A stretch of 64,000 nt of DNA from Pigmentiphaga litoralis (GTDB lineage Bacteria; Pseudomonadota; Gammaproteobacteria; Burkholderiales; Burkholderiaceae_B). A model generated the notes under the pieces. The model made no database searches. It was not told where the DNA came from and saw only the letters and a program-made list of their open reading frames with translations. Shown here one piece after another: positions 15,504 through 24,983 of this stretch (position 1 is the first letter of the stretch; every line of letters starts with the position of its first letter). Location of the stretch: NCBI RefSeq assembly GCF_014651835.1, contig NZ_BMXQ01000001.1:1688801-1752800 (forward strand), in the 5' to 3' direction. The position numbers and the translations under genes were made by a program.

Positions 15504-16655
15504 TTACTTCTCGATCACGTACTTGCCGCCCTTCGTGCTCATCACGATGGGGGTCTGCACGGCGTCATAGCCAGCCGGCTTGCCGCCCTTGCCCGCCGCC
15601 TGGCGGAAGCTGAAGGAACCGGTCGCGCCGCTCCACTTCACGGCCGGCAGCGCGTCGTGCAGCGCCTTGCGGTCGGCTTCCAGCTTGCCGGTCAGCGAGA
15701 CCTTGCCGAGCGCCTGGGTCACGATATAGAACGCATCGTAGGCCTGGGCGGCGAACTGGTCAGGCGCCGCATTGTACTTGGCCTTGTAGGCGGCAATGAA
15801 ACGCGTGTTTTCGGCGGTCTGGTTTTCGATCGACCACGGGCTGCCGACCCACAGGCCATCCGACTTTTCCTTGGCCAGATCGAAGATCCGGACCGAGTTC
15901 ATGCCGTTGCCGCCAATGAAGGGCACGTTGATGCCCAGTTGGCGCGCGGCGACCATGATCGGGCCGCCTTCGGCGATCAGCGCCGACAGCACGATGGCGT
16001 CGGGGTTCGAGGCCTTGATCTTGGTGAGCTGGGCCTTGAAGTCCACGTCGCCCTTGGCGAAGGTTTCGGTCGTGGTGACCGGGATCTTCAGGTCTTCCAG
16101 GGCCTTCTTGAAGTTGTCGTAGCCGCTCTTGGTGAAGACGTCGTCATTGCCGTACAGCACGGCGACCTTCTTGATGTTGGCATGGCGCGCGGCGACCTTG
16201 ATGGTTTCCGGCAGCACGTCGGCTTCCGTCACCGAATTGCGGAACACGTAGTCACCGATGGACGTGATGCCGTCGGCCGTATTCGAGGTGCCGAACACCG
16301 GGGTCTTGGCGCCCTGGGCGATCGGGTCGGCGGCCTGGGCGGAATTGGACAGCGTCGGGCCAAACACCATCAGGACCTTGTCCTGGAAAATCAGTTTCTT
16401 GAAGACGTTGATGGCTTCTTCTTTCTTGCCCTGTTCGTCTTCGATCACCAGCTTGATGGTGTTGCCATTCACGCCGCCCTTGGCGTTGACTTCTTCAGCG
16501 GCGAGCTGGAAGCCGTTGCGGATGGCATTGCCGTACTGGCCGGCGCCGCCCGACAGGGCCGCCGCGACACCGATCTTGACTTCGGCTGCGTGCGCAAACG
16601 ACACCACGCCCAGGGCGGCCAGCGCCACGAGCGACTTGTTGAAAATTGGATTCAT
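15504..16655 (-). CDS. livJ: branched-chain amino-acid ABC transporter substrate-binding protein
   Basis: A 383-residue periplasmic receptor. Residues 1-23 are a signal peptide (VALAALGVVSFAHAAE). The mature protein shows the LivJ/LivK fold motifs: VKIGVAAALSGGAGQYGNAIRNGFQLAAEEVNAKGG, FGPTLSNSAQAADPIAQGAKTPVFGTSNTADGI, and FAAQAYDAFYIVTQAL. It leads the livJHMGF operon. AAGGAC lies 9 bases before the ATG. The exact ligand (branched-chain or polar amino acids, amides or urea) cannot be read from sequence. Confidence 0.93.
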   Translation of the reverse strand: MNPIFNKSLVALAALGVVSFAHAAEVKIGVAAALSGGAGQYGNAIRNGFQLAAEEVNAKGGVNGNTIKLVIEDEQGKKEEAINVFKKLIFQDKVLMVFGPTLSNSAQAADPIAQGAKTPVFGTSNTADGITSIGDYVFRNSVTEADVLPETIKVAARHANIKKVAVLYGNDDVFTKSGYDNFKKALEDLKIPVTTTETFAKGDVDFKAQLTKIKASNPDAIVLSALIAEGGPIMVAARQLGINVPFIGGNGMNSVRIFDLAKEKSDGLWVGSPWSIENQTAENTRFIAAYKAKYNAAPDQFAAQAYDAFYIVTQALGKVSLTGKLEADRKALHDALPAVKWSGATGSFSFRQAAGKGGKPAGYDAVQTPIVMSTKGGKYVIEK

Positions 16656-16988
16656 GCTCTGTTGTCCTTGTAGGCATCGGCTGCGTCGTTGCCAGGTGTC
16701 TTGGTGTCACCTGCGCAACCCGCCCATGCGTGGGGCGTCAGCCTGGCCGCATATTCTAGCGGCTGTCCGGATGCGCCACCACCGGCACGACCCTATCCCG
16801 TTCACGAAGCGTCTGCGCGGACACTGCGGCGTGGCGCTTGTGCCACGCATTCGGCACGCTGGCCGACGCCCCAGGGAAAATGCAGGCTTTCGCCAAGCCG
16901 ACGCTGATAGAATCGGCGCGAACACGGCACTGTGTGCTCACCAACCGAATTCCGACGGCCCCAGCTTGCGCGGCCTGTGCACACTGCC
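16656..16988. other. divergent promoter region between livJ and the hybrid kinase
   Basis: About 330 non-coding bases. On the plus strand a TAGAAT (16908-16913) is a possible -10 for the kinase gene but lacks a good -35. On the minus strand a TAGAAT inside CTAGAATATGCGG (around 16750) could serve livJ. No operator-like palindrome stands out. Confidence 0.4.
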
Positions 16989-19900
16989 ATGCCTTCTTCC
17001 GCCCTTGTCGCTCCCCTGAACGTTTCCCTCGGCCACTACGACCCCGCGCTTGTCCTGCTGTCGGTACTTCTGGCCGTCTTTGCTGCGTGGACGGCGCTGC
17101 TCAATGCCGGATCCATCGAGCGGGCGCGTGAACCCGTCACGCGGGCGCTCGGTTTTGCGGCCGGCAGCATTGCGCTCGGGGGCGGCATCTGGGCGATGCA
17201 CTTCGTCGGCATGCTGGCATCGCAGACCGGCAGCGCCGCCACCTATTCCGTAGGGATGACGGCGGCGTCCCTGCTGCCCGGCCTGGTGGCGGCCGCTGCG
17301 GCGATGGCCATCGTCCATATCCCACGGCCGGGTGCTGTCCGGCTGCTGCTGGGCGGCGCCGTGGTCGGCCTGGGCATTGCCGGCATGCATTACACCGGCA
17401 TGGCGGCCATGCAGGTAGCAGGGGACGTGCACTACCACCCGGGCGGGGTCGCGCTGTCCGCGCTGGTTGCGGTTGGATTGGCGACGGTCGCCCTGTGGGT
17501 GCCTGGCCGCCTGCGCCAGGCCAAGCAGCTGCCAACGGGCTGGCGGCGCCTGGTCAGCGCGGTCGCCATGGGAATCACGGTGTCGGTCACCCACTACCTG
17601 GGCATGGGCGCGGCGCGGATCGGGATGCCCGCCCACGCGGTCGGCGCCGGCGGCCCGTCCAACGCGGCCTTCCTGGCCGTTGCCGTCGCGCTGGCCACCC
17701 TCGCCTTTACGTCGCTGGTCATCGCGATCAACGGCTTTCTGCGCTACCGCGAGCTGTTCAACGAACTGCGCGACAACGAAGCGCGCCAGCGCGCCCTGCT
17801 CGACACCGCCATCGACGGTGTCATTACCATTGCCGCCGACGGCACGATCGACGCCTTCAACCCGTCGGCCGAACGCCTGTTCCTGTGGACCCGCGACGAG
17901 ATCCTTGGCCAGCCAGCCGAACGCCTGATCGCCGGTCCCTACCGCGCCGAACTGGCCGACTACCTGGGGCGCGCGCTGCGCGGGCGGCTGCCAGAAAGCG
18001 TGAACGGCCGCGAGGTGATGGCCGAACGCAAGGACGGCTCGCGCCTGCCGATCCGGCTGGCGATCGGGCACACCCACGTGGGCGGTCGTGATCTGTTCGT
18101 GGCCTTCGTGACCGACATTTCCGCCCGCAAGGACATCGAACGCGCGTTGCGCTCCAGCGAGCAGCAGTTCCGGTCCCTGATCGGCAATCTGCCTGGCATC
18201 GCGTACCGCAGCCTGGCCACCGCGAGCTACCCGATGGTGTTCATCAGCGAAAGTGTGGAACGCCTGACCGGGTACGCGGCGGCCGACTTTCTGTCGACCC
18301 CGCCGCGCGTGCGTTTCGGCGACCTGATCCATCCGGACGACGTTGCGCACGTGGATGCCGACGTCAGGCGCGCCGTGGCCGACGGGCAGCCCTTTCAGGT
18401 GGAATACCGCCTGCGCCACCGCAATGGCGAATGGCGCTGGATGTGGGAAAACGGCAGCGCCGTGCCGGACGATATCCCGGGCGCGCCACGGCGGCTCGAT
18501 GGCGTGATCCTGGACGTGACCGCGCGCAAGGCGGCCGATTTCGATGTGCACCGCTTCCGCGCGATCGTGGCGTCGTCCGAAGACGCCATCATGAGCAAGG
18601 ACTTGAGCGGCATCATCACGACGTGGAATCGCGGCGCGCAACTGCTGTTCGGTTTCACGGCCGACGAAGTGATCGGCCAGTCCATGCAGATCCTGTTTCC
18701 ACCGGATCGCCTGGACGAAGAGCCGCTGATCCTGGCCCGCATCGCGCGCGGCGAGCGCGTGCATCATTTTGAGACCGTGCGGCGGCACAAAAACGGCCAC
18801 CTGATCGATGTGTCGGCGACCATTTCGCCGATTCTGGACGACCGCAACCGCATCATCGGTGCGTCCAAGATCTCGCGCGACATCAGTGAACGCAAACGGA
18901 TGGAAGCCGCGCTGCGCGACGCCAAGGAACAGGCCGAGCTGGCGGCCGCGGCGCGCACCGCTTTCCTGGCCAACATGAGTCACGAAATCCGCACCCCCAT
19001 GAACGCGGTGCTGGGCTTTACCGACGTGCTGCTGCAGGGACGCCTGGACGCCGAACAGCGGCGTCACCTGGACACGGTGCGCAATTCGGCGCGATCGCTG
19101 CTGCGGCTGCTGAACGAAATCCTGGACACCGCCAAGCTCGATCGCGGCCTGGTCGATCTGGAATCGAACGAATTCAACCTGCTCAGCCTGATCGACGAGC
19201 TGTCGTCCACCATGGGCGCATCGGCGCGCGACAAGGGCCTGTCGCTGCACATTCGCTATGACGACAGCCTGCCCGGCGTTTTCCTGGGCGACGAACTGCG
19301 GGTGCGGCAGGTGCTGACCAATCTGCTTGGCAACGCGATCAAATTTACTGCCAGGGGAAGCGTCACGCTGTCGGTGCAAGCCGCAGGCGACATGCTGCAT
19401 TTTCAGGTGAAGGACACGGGCATCGGCATTCCCGCCCACCGGCTCGACGCCATTTTCGATCCGTTCACGCAGGCCGATGCGTCCATGAGCCGGCGCTTTG
19501 GCGGCACGGGGCTGGGCACGACGATCAGTAAACAACTGGTGGAACTCATGGGCGGCAGGATCTCGGTCGACAGCACGGTCGATATCGGCAGCACCTTTCA
19601 CGTCTGGCTGCCGCTGACCGCCGTGGCGGAAGACGCGACGCCCTTCAGCGCGCCCCGGCGCGCGGTGGCCCTGCCGGCCTTGCGTATCCTGCTGGCCGAC
19701 GACGTACCGCAGAACCTGGAATTGCTGGCCCTGCTGCTGGAAGACCAGGGCCACACGGTCGCCACTGCCAGCGACGGCCTGGAGGCCGTGCGGCTCGCAA
19801 CCCGCGAGCACTACGACGTCATCCTGATGGACGTGCAGATGCCTGGCATGGATGGCCTGGAAGCCACGCGGCGGCTCCGGATCGAGCAGGCGCTGGCAGG

Positions 19901-20705
19901 CGAACCTGCCACCCCGGTGATCGCGCTGACCGCCAGCGTCATGGACGCCGACCGCGACGCGGCACGCAAGGCGGGCATGGACGGCTTTGCATCCAAGCCC
20001 ATCGATTTCCACACGCTATCGATGGAAATCGCCCGCCTGCTGCGCCTGAACCCGGCACGCGTCGCCGCGCTGCCGCCACGCTCGCCCGAACCTGCGGTGC
20101 TCGACACCTCCGCCGGCATCGCCCGCTGGACCGGCCAGGAAGCCTTCTACCGCCGTACGCTGCGCCGCTTTGCCAACGAACAGCGCGGCCTTGCCACGAC
20201 GCTTGCCGACCTGCACCAGCGGCAGGATCGGCCTGGCCTGCGCGCCCTCGCTCACCGCATACGCGGCCTGGCGGCCAACCTGGGTCTGGATCGCCTGGCG
20301 GCGCTGCTGCAGGGCATCGATGAAGCCATTGCCGATGGCGACGAGGCCCGGGCCAGCGCGGCGCTTGCCGACCTGCCCACGCAACTCGATGCCGCCCTGC
20401 TGGCAATTCAGGACACACTTGCCGAGGCCGAACGCGCGCGGAAGTCTGTTCCTGCCGACCCCGCCGCGCCGCTCGACCTGCCGCGCGTGACCGGTCTGGT
20501 CAAGACCCTGTCGGCCGGCATGCGGCGCGGCCAGCTCGACGCCGCGCATCTGGAGGGCCTGATGACACTGATCGCCGGGCACGTGGACCGCGACGCGCTG
20601 GCACGGCTGCATTACCTGACCGACAACTTCGACTTTGCATCGGCAGCCGCAGAACTGGACGCACTGCTTGAACGCCTTTCCGCTCCGCACGAGGACGCCT
20701 CCTGA
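16989..20705 (+). CDS. MHYT-PAS-PAS-PAS hybrid histidine kinase with receiver and HPt domains
   Basis: A 1238-residue membrane sensor. Residues 15-240 form the seven-helix MHYT sensor, with motif copies MHFVGM and MHYTGM and a divergent third copy THYLGM; the domain is proposed to sense O2, CO or NO through copper. Three PAS/PAC units follow (about 260-380, 385-505, 510-635). HisKA has NMSHEIRTP with phospho-His near 665. The ATPase domain shows NLLGNAIKFT and DTGIGIP. The receiver has phospho-Asp near 948 (VILMDVQMPG). The C-terminal HPt has its His near 1089 (LAHRIRGLAANLG). The complete phosphorelay is in one chain. The start at 16989 puts the first helix near the N-terminus; an ATG at 16932 is an alternative. 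It overlaps the next gene as TGATG. Confidence 0.92.
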   Translation: MPSSALVAPLNVSLGHYDPALVLLSVLLAVFAAWTALLNAGSIERAREPVTRALGFAAGSIALGGGIWAMHFVGMLASQTGSAATYSVGMTAASLLPGLVAAAAAMAIVHIPRPGAVRLLLGGAVVGLGIAGMHYTGMAAMQVAGDVHYHPGGVALSALVAVGLATVALWVPGRLRQAKQLPTGWRRLVSAVAMGITVSVTHYLGMGAARIGMPAHAVGAGGPSNAAFLAVAVALATLAFTSLVIAINGFLRYRELFNELRDNEARQRALLDTAIDGVITIAADGTIDAFNPSAERLFLWTRDEILGQPAERLIAGPYRAELADYLGRALRGRLPESVNGREVMAERKDGSRLPIRLAIGHTHVGGRDLFVAFVTDISARKDIERALRSSEQQFRSLIGNLPGIAYRSLATASYPMVFISESVERLTGYAAADFLSTPPRVRFGDLIHPDDVAHVDADVRRAVADGQPFQVEYRLRHRNGEWRWMWENGSAVPDDIPGAPRRLDGVILDVTARKAADFDVHRFRAIVASSEDAIMSKDLSGIITTWNRGAQLLFGFTADEVIGQSMQILFPPDRLDEEPLILARIARGERVHHFETVRRHKNGHLIDVSATISPILDDRNRIIGASKISRDISERKRMEAALRDAKEQAELAAAARTAFLANMSHEIRTPMNAVLGFTDVLLQGRLDAEQRRHLDTVRNSARSLLRLLNEILDTAKLDRGLVDLESNEFNLLSLIDELSSTMGASARDKGLSLHIRYDDSLPGVFLGDELRVRQVLTNLLGNAIKFTARGSVTLSVQAAGDMLHFQVKDTGIGIPAHRLDAIFDPFTQADASMSRRFGGTGLGTTISKQLVELMGGRISVDSTVDIGSTFHVWLPLTAVAEDATPFSAPRRAVALPALRILLADDVPQNLELLALLLEDQGHTVATASDGLEAVRLATREHYDVILMDVQMPGMDGLEATRRLRIEQALAGEPATPVIALTASVMDADRDAARKAGMDGFASKPIDFHTLSMEIARLLRLNPARVAALPPRSPEPAVLDTSAGIARWTGQEAFYRRTLRRFANEQRGLATTLADLHQRQDRPGLRALAHRIRGLAANLGLDRLAALLQGIDEAIADGDEARASAALADLPTQLDAALLAIQDTLAEAERARKSVPADPAAPLDLPRVTGLVKTLSAGMRRGQLDAAHLEGLMTLIAGHVDRDALARLHYLTDNFDFASAAAELDALLERLSAPHEDAS

Positions 20706-21712
20706 TGCCCGCTCCTGCAAGCCATGCGCCGTTGATTCTGGCCGTCGACGACGAGGCCACCAACCTGCATCTGCTGCGGCAGATCCTGCAGGCCGACTAC
20801 CGGCTCGTGTTCGCGAAAGACGGGGTGCGCGCCCTGGAACTGGCGCAGCAACAGCGGCCCGACCTGATCCTGCTCGACGTGATGATGCCTGGCGTGACCG
20901 GCTACGCCGTCTGCCGCCAGCTGAAGGCGTTGCCCGCGTTGAAAGACGTGCCGGTCATCTTCGTGACCGCGCTGGCCGATTCCGACGACGAGCTGGAAGG
21001 CTTTGACGCAGGGGCGGTCGACTACATCACCAAGCCGGTCAGCGCGCCCATCCTGAAAGCCCGCGTGCGCACGCACCTGTCCCTGGTGCAGGTCCAGCAA
21101 TTGAAGGACACGCGCCTGCAGATCGTGCAGCGCCTGGGCCTGGCCGCCGAATACAAGGACAACGAGACCGGCATGCACGTGATCCGCATGAGCCACTATT
21201 CACGCCTCCTGGCGCTGGCCGCCGGACTCGACGCGCAACAGGCCGAAGATATCCTGCACGCCGCGCCGATGCACGACGTCGGCAAGATCGGGATTCCGGA
21301 TGCGATCCTGCAGAAACCCGGCCCCTTGAATCCGGATGAACTGAAGGTGATGCGCGACCACGTGCGCATCGGGGGCCAGATCATCGGCGAACACACACAC
21401 GGACTGCTGGCCACCGCCGCGCGCATTGCACTGACGCACCATGAAAAATGGGATGGCAGCGGCTATCCGGCCGGCCTGCAGGGCGAGGCGATTCCCCTGG
21501 AAGGACGCATTGCGGCCATTGCGGATGTGTTCGATGCCCTGACGACAGTACGGCCGTACAAGGCAGCGTGGAGCGAGGCGGATGCGGTGGCGTATCTAAT
21601 GGACCAGCGCGGCAGGCATTTCGACCCGGCGCTGGTCGACCTGTTCATCGGCTGTCTGGATCAGGTCAGGGAAGTGATGCGGCAGTGGCCGGAGCCGTCG
21701 CCGGTGGCGTGA
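20705..21712 (+). CDS. response regulator with HD-GYP c-di-GMP phosphodiesterase domain
   Basis: A 335-residue two-domain protein. The N-terminal receiver (residues 10-125) has acidic pocket VDDE, phospho-Asp in LILLDVMMPG and Lys in YITKPV. The C-terminal HD-GYP domain has the HD pair in APMHDVGKIGIPD, further metal ligands in HVRIGGQIIGEHTHG and THHEKWDGSGYP, and ADVFDALTTVRPYK. All expected catalytic motifs are present, so hydrolysis of cyclic di-GMP is likely. Its start overlaps the kinase stop by one base (TGATG), making it the obvious phosphorylation partner of that kinase. Confidence 0.94.
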   Translation: MPAPASHAPLILAVDDEATNLHLLRQILQADYRLVFAKDGVRALELAQQQRPDLILLDVMMPGVTGYAVCRQLKALPALKDVPVIFVTALADSDDELEGFDAGAVDYITKPVSAPILKARVRTHLSLVQVQQLKDTRLQIVQRLGLAAEYKDNETGMHVIRMSHYSRLLALAAGLDAQQAEDILHAAPMHDVGKIGIPDAILQKPGPLNPDELKVMRDHVRIGGQIIGEHTHGLLATAARIALTHHEKWDGSGYPAGLQGEAIPLEGRIAAIADVFDALTTVRPYKAAWSEADAVAYLMDQRGRHFDPALVDLFIGCLDQVREVMRQWPEPSPVA

Positions 21713-21781
21713 TCGGCCAAGGCACGGCGATCACGGCGGCGCAGTCATCACGGCTGCGTCGCCATCGCAGCGGTGCAGGAA

Positions 21782-23257
21782 TTAGAGCGGCGCCACCACG
21801 CCCGTCGATGCGTGTCGGAAAAACCGGCCCAACTCATTGGCCAGTTCGTTGAGCGCCTTCATTTCATGCGGCAGGATCTTGCGGACCTCGTCCACCTTGT
21901 TCCAGTCACCGTAGATCAGCGCCACCGGATGGTTGTCGGTCACGACCGGCAACAGCACGAAGGCTTCGGCGTCGGGCAGCAGGCGCTTGAACCAGGGCGG
22001 AATGTGCGCGCTGAATTTCGGGTCGCGCGCGTTCTCGATGAAGATCCCGATCGAATTGCTGATTGCCAGGTGGAACACATCCACCGAAAACGATTCATCA
22101 AAGCGCAGGGCGGGCAGCAGATCGTTGGTATGCGGGCCCAGGCCCATCCTGGCCTGGAACACATTGCTGCGGGCATCACGTACGAACACGATGGTGCGTG
22201 ACAGCCGCAGGCTGGCCAGCACCGTTTCGGACGCCATGCTCAATACCGGCGCCAGCGCGTTTTCAGACGGCAGCGAGCGCAGGTCGTCCAGGCCAAAGCG
22301 AATATTCTGCTCGGCGTCGCCTTCGGCCAGCGCCGACTGCATGCGCAGTTCGTCGATTTCCTTGATGAACTGCTGGCTTTCCTGCTCGCGTTCCATGCCG
22401 GTGACGATGTCCATCAGCACCGACGGCGGCACCGACAGCAGCTTGCCGTATTCCAGGGCCGTGCGCTTGAGGCTTTGCGCACGCGCCATCGCATCGGCGC
22501 TGGGCAGCGTCATGTCGTGCGAGACCTTGGTGGAAAAGCTGGCGATCGCCTGCAACCAGGTGGCGCCCGAAATCGGCACGTCCGGGTCCGCGTCGGGATC
22601 GGCCTCGAACGCCTTCATCCCTTCGCGGATGATCGGCGGCAAGCCCCAGCGCTCGGCCACTTCTTCGCCCAATTCTTCGAAGCAGATTCCCAGCACGGCC
22701 ACGCACGCCAATTCTTCATCGCAATTTTCGCGCGTCGCGTGGTCGCGGATCTGGTTCCATTCGTTTTCGAGATAGAACAGGCACAGCAGCTTGCCCAGCT
22801 GACGCATGAGCGTGCACACCACCGCTTCTTCGCCAACCAGCACGTCGCGCGATTCGCTCACCTTGCGGGCGACATGACTCGCCAGCATGGTGCGGTTCAA
22901 TTCCATCTTGGCTTCGATGCGGCGGGTGGTCGACTGCTGGAAGTGGTCGACCAGCTTCAGGCCCAGCACCACGTGCCCCACCGCTTCCATCCCAAGGACC
23001 ATCAACGCGCGCGACACGGTCGTGATGTTGCCGCCGAACGCCATGTACATGGCGGAGTTGGCCAGGCGGATGACGCGTTGCGTCAGGGTGAAGTCGGACA
23101 GCACGACCTGGACAAGCGCAGTGAAATCGTAGTCGTTACCCTGCATCGCGGAGATGGTGGTCCGCAGGGAATTCGACAGCATCGGAAAGTCGCCGCGCTC
23201 ATTGATGCGCAACCACAGCTTCCTGATCACTGCGTTCTTGTCTTGGGGATCCGGCAT
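21782..23257 (-). CDS. HDOD domain signalling protein
   Basis: A 491-residue soluble protein. Residues about 10-215 match the HDOD domain (DFPMLSNSLRTTISAMQGNDYDFTALVQVVLSDFTLTQRVIRLANSAMYMAFGGNITTVSRALMVLGMEAVGHVVLGLKL), an HD-superfamily fold without the catalytic HD pair. The C-terminal part (from about 330) looks like a GAF-type sensory domain. HDOD proteins act as scaffolds in motility and cyclic di-GMP networks. ATG at 23257 is used; a TTG at 23269 would add four residues. It is convergent with the HD-GYP gene and lies 31 bases beyond the EAL protein, probably in one transcript with it. Confidence 0.87.
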   Translation of the reverse strand: MPDPQDKNAVIRKLWLRINERGDFPMLSNSLRTTISAMQGNDYDFTALVQVVLSDFTLTQRVIRLANSAMYMAFGGNITTVSRALMVLGMEAVGHVVLGLKLVDHFQQSTTRRIEAKMELNRTMLASHVARKVSESRDVLVGEEAVVCTLMRQLGKLLCLFYLENEWNQIRDHATRENCDEELACVAVLGICFEELGEEVAERWGLPPIIREGMKAFEADPDADPDVPISGATWLQAIASFSTKVSHDMTLPSADAMARAQSLKRTALEYGKLLSVPPSVLMDIVTGMEREQESQQFIKEIDELRMQSALAEGDAEQNIRFGLDDLRSLPSENALAPVLSMASETVLASLRLSRTIVFVRDARSNVFQARMGLGPHTNDLLPALRFDESFSVDVFHLAISNSIGIFIENARDPKFSAHIPPWFKRLLPDAEAFVLLPVVTDNHPVALIYGDWNKVDEVRKILPHEMKALNELANELGRFFRHASTGVVAPL

Positions 23258-23288
23258 AAGGGACTGCAATTAGGTGGACATCTGCATG

Positions 23289-24983
23289 TCATTGTTTCTG
23301 CGTACGCAGCATGCCTTGCTGGAATTTTTCCGTCAACTCGGCGCTCGGCAGCGCTTTGCAAATAAGCCACCCTTGTATCAAGTGACATCCGCGGGCCGTG
23401 AGCATGGCAAGTTGTTCCTGCGTTTCCACCCCCTCGGCGACGAGTTGCAATTCCAGCGTCTTGGCCAGTCCGACCACCGCGTCGACGATCGCCTGATCGT
23501 TGCGCGACGTCGGCAGGTCGGTAATGAAACGCCGGTCGATCTTGAGGGTGGCCAGCGGAAAACTCTGCAGATACGCGAGGCTGGAATAGCCGGTGCCGAA
23601 ATCGTCGACCGCAAAGCGGATGCCGAGCTCGGCCAGGTCTTCGAGCAGGCCCTTGGCGTGCAGCGGATCATGCATCAGCACGCTTTCAGTGATTTCCAGC
23701 ACGATGCGCCGCGGCGACACGCCAGTCAGCGCAACGGCGTCGCGCACCACCGACGCAAACCGGGTGTCGCGGAATTGCTGCGGCGACACGTTCACGCTGG
23801 CGTATTGCAGGTGGATGCCCAGGCGGTCCCATTGCATGAGCTGCATGCAGGCGTTGCGCAGCGCCCAGTCGCCCAGGAACCCGATCAGCCCGGCCGACTC
23901 GGCCAGCGGAATGAACACGCCGGGCGGCACGGCGCCGTGCACCGGATGCTGCCAGCGCATCAGCGCTTCGATGCCGACCACATAGTTGTCGAACGGGTCG
24001 TAGATCGGCTGGTAGTGCAAGGAGAACTCGCCGTTCCGGATGCCGTTGTGCATGTCGGACTCGAGCTTGAGCGTGTCGGTCCGGGCCGGCAGGCTGTAGG
24101 GCGCATAGAACGCGAACGAGCTGCCGCCTTCCTTGCGCGCCTGCACGATGGCTTCGTCCGCCAGCCGCAACAGCTGGCCGTTGTCATTGGCCGCATCGGG
24201 AAACACGACGGCGCCGATCTTGATCGACAGCTGCAGGTTCTGCCCATGGTGCGTGTAGGGCTGCAGGATGGCGTCAGAAATGCGGCGCGCGACTTCCTGC
24301 ACATGGGCCCGACCGGGAATGTTGCGCAGCAGGACCAGGAAGGAGTCGCTGTCGCACCGCGCGACGAACTCGCGCGCATGGACGGCCGACTTCAGGCGCG
24401 TAGCGATTTCGGACAGGACCAGGTCGCCCGCTTCGTAGCCGAAGGCCTGGTTGACGCGGTGGTACTCGTCGACGTCGATCAGCAGCAGCGCCAGCTGCGA
24501 TTCGGTGGCATTGGCTTCGTGCTTGGCGCGTTCGATCTCGCGGCGCGCCGACGCCAGGTTGTCGAGCCCGGTCAGCGCGTCGTGATGCATTTCGTAAGTC
24601 AGGCGTTCTTCTTTGGCCGCCCACGCCGACATGTCCTGCGCGATCACCAGCCATTCTCCCGGCTGCGACAGATCCGGCACGATCCGCAGTTCGACCAGTT
24701 GCGGGTAGGTCAATGTCTTGACCAGATGCAGGGTGCAGCGCTGCAGGTCGCCGGTCAGCCGCACGCGCTCCAGCGTCGCATTCAGAATCGCCTGTTCGTT
24801 CGCCGGCACCAGGTCGGCCAGCGTGACGATCTTCAGGTATTCGCGGTGATAGCCGATAAAGGCCAGCCCAGGCTCGGACACATAGGTAAAGCGCCCACGC
24901 GCGTCGATACGCGCGAGGAAGTCGATGGCCTGCTCCAGGGCAGCGAGCGGCGGGGAAAGGACGTCTTGCAGATGAGAATGCAT
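23289..24983 (-). CDS. PAS-GGDEF(degenerate)-EAL cyclic di-GMP phosphodiesterase
   Basis: A 564-residue soluble protein. A PAS domain (residues about 20-130) precedes a GGDEF-like domain (135-300) whose active-site motif reads DSDSF instead of GGDEF, so diguanylate cyclase activity is unlikely. The EAL domain (310-560) keeps the catalytic set: EALMRW, NVSPQQF, EITES, DDFGTGYSSL, KIDRRFI, AEGVET and QGW. It therefore most likely hydrolyses cyclic di-GMP, with the GGDEF part possibly a GTP-binding regulator. It is upstream of the HDOD gene on the same strand. Confidence 0.92.
   Translation of the reverse strand: MHSHLQDVLSPPLAALEQAIDFLARIDARGRFTYVSEPGLAFIGYHREYLKIVTLADLVPANEQAILNATLERVRLTGDLQRCTLHLVKTLTYPQLVELRIVPDLSQPGEWLVIAQDMSAWAAKEERLTYEMHHDALTGLDNLASARREIERAKHEANATESQLALLLIDVDEYHRVNQAFGYEAGDLVLSEIATRLKSAVHAREFVARCDSDSFLVLLRNIPGRAHVQEVARRISDAILQPYTHHGQNLQLSIKIGAVVFPDAANDNGQLLRLADEAIVQARKEGGSSFAFYAPYSLPARTDTLKLESDMHNGIRNGEFSLHYQPIYDPFDNYVVGIEALMRWQHPVHGAVPPGVFIPLAESAGLIGFLGDWALRNACMQLMQWDRLGIHLQYASVNVSPQQFRDTRFASVVRDAVALTGVSPRRIVLEITESVLMHDPLHAKGLLEDLAELGIRFAVDDFGTGYSSLAYLQSFPLATLKIDRRFITDLPTSRNDQAIVDAVVGLAKTLELQLVAEGVETQEQLAMLTARGCHLIQGWLICKALPSAELTEKFQQGMLRTQKQ

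Noticed and set aside
16938-20012. 1024-residue open frame on the minus strand opposite the hybrid kinase
   Set aside because: It runs antisense to a protein with clear MHYT, PAS, kinase and receiver motifs. Composition is the His/Gln/Arg/Gly-rich pattern of high-GC antisense frames, with no domain.
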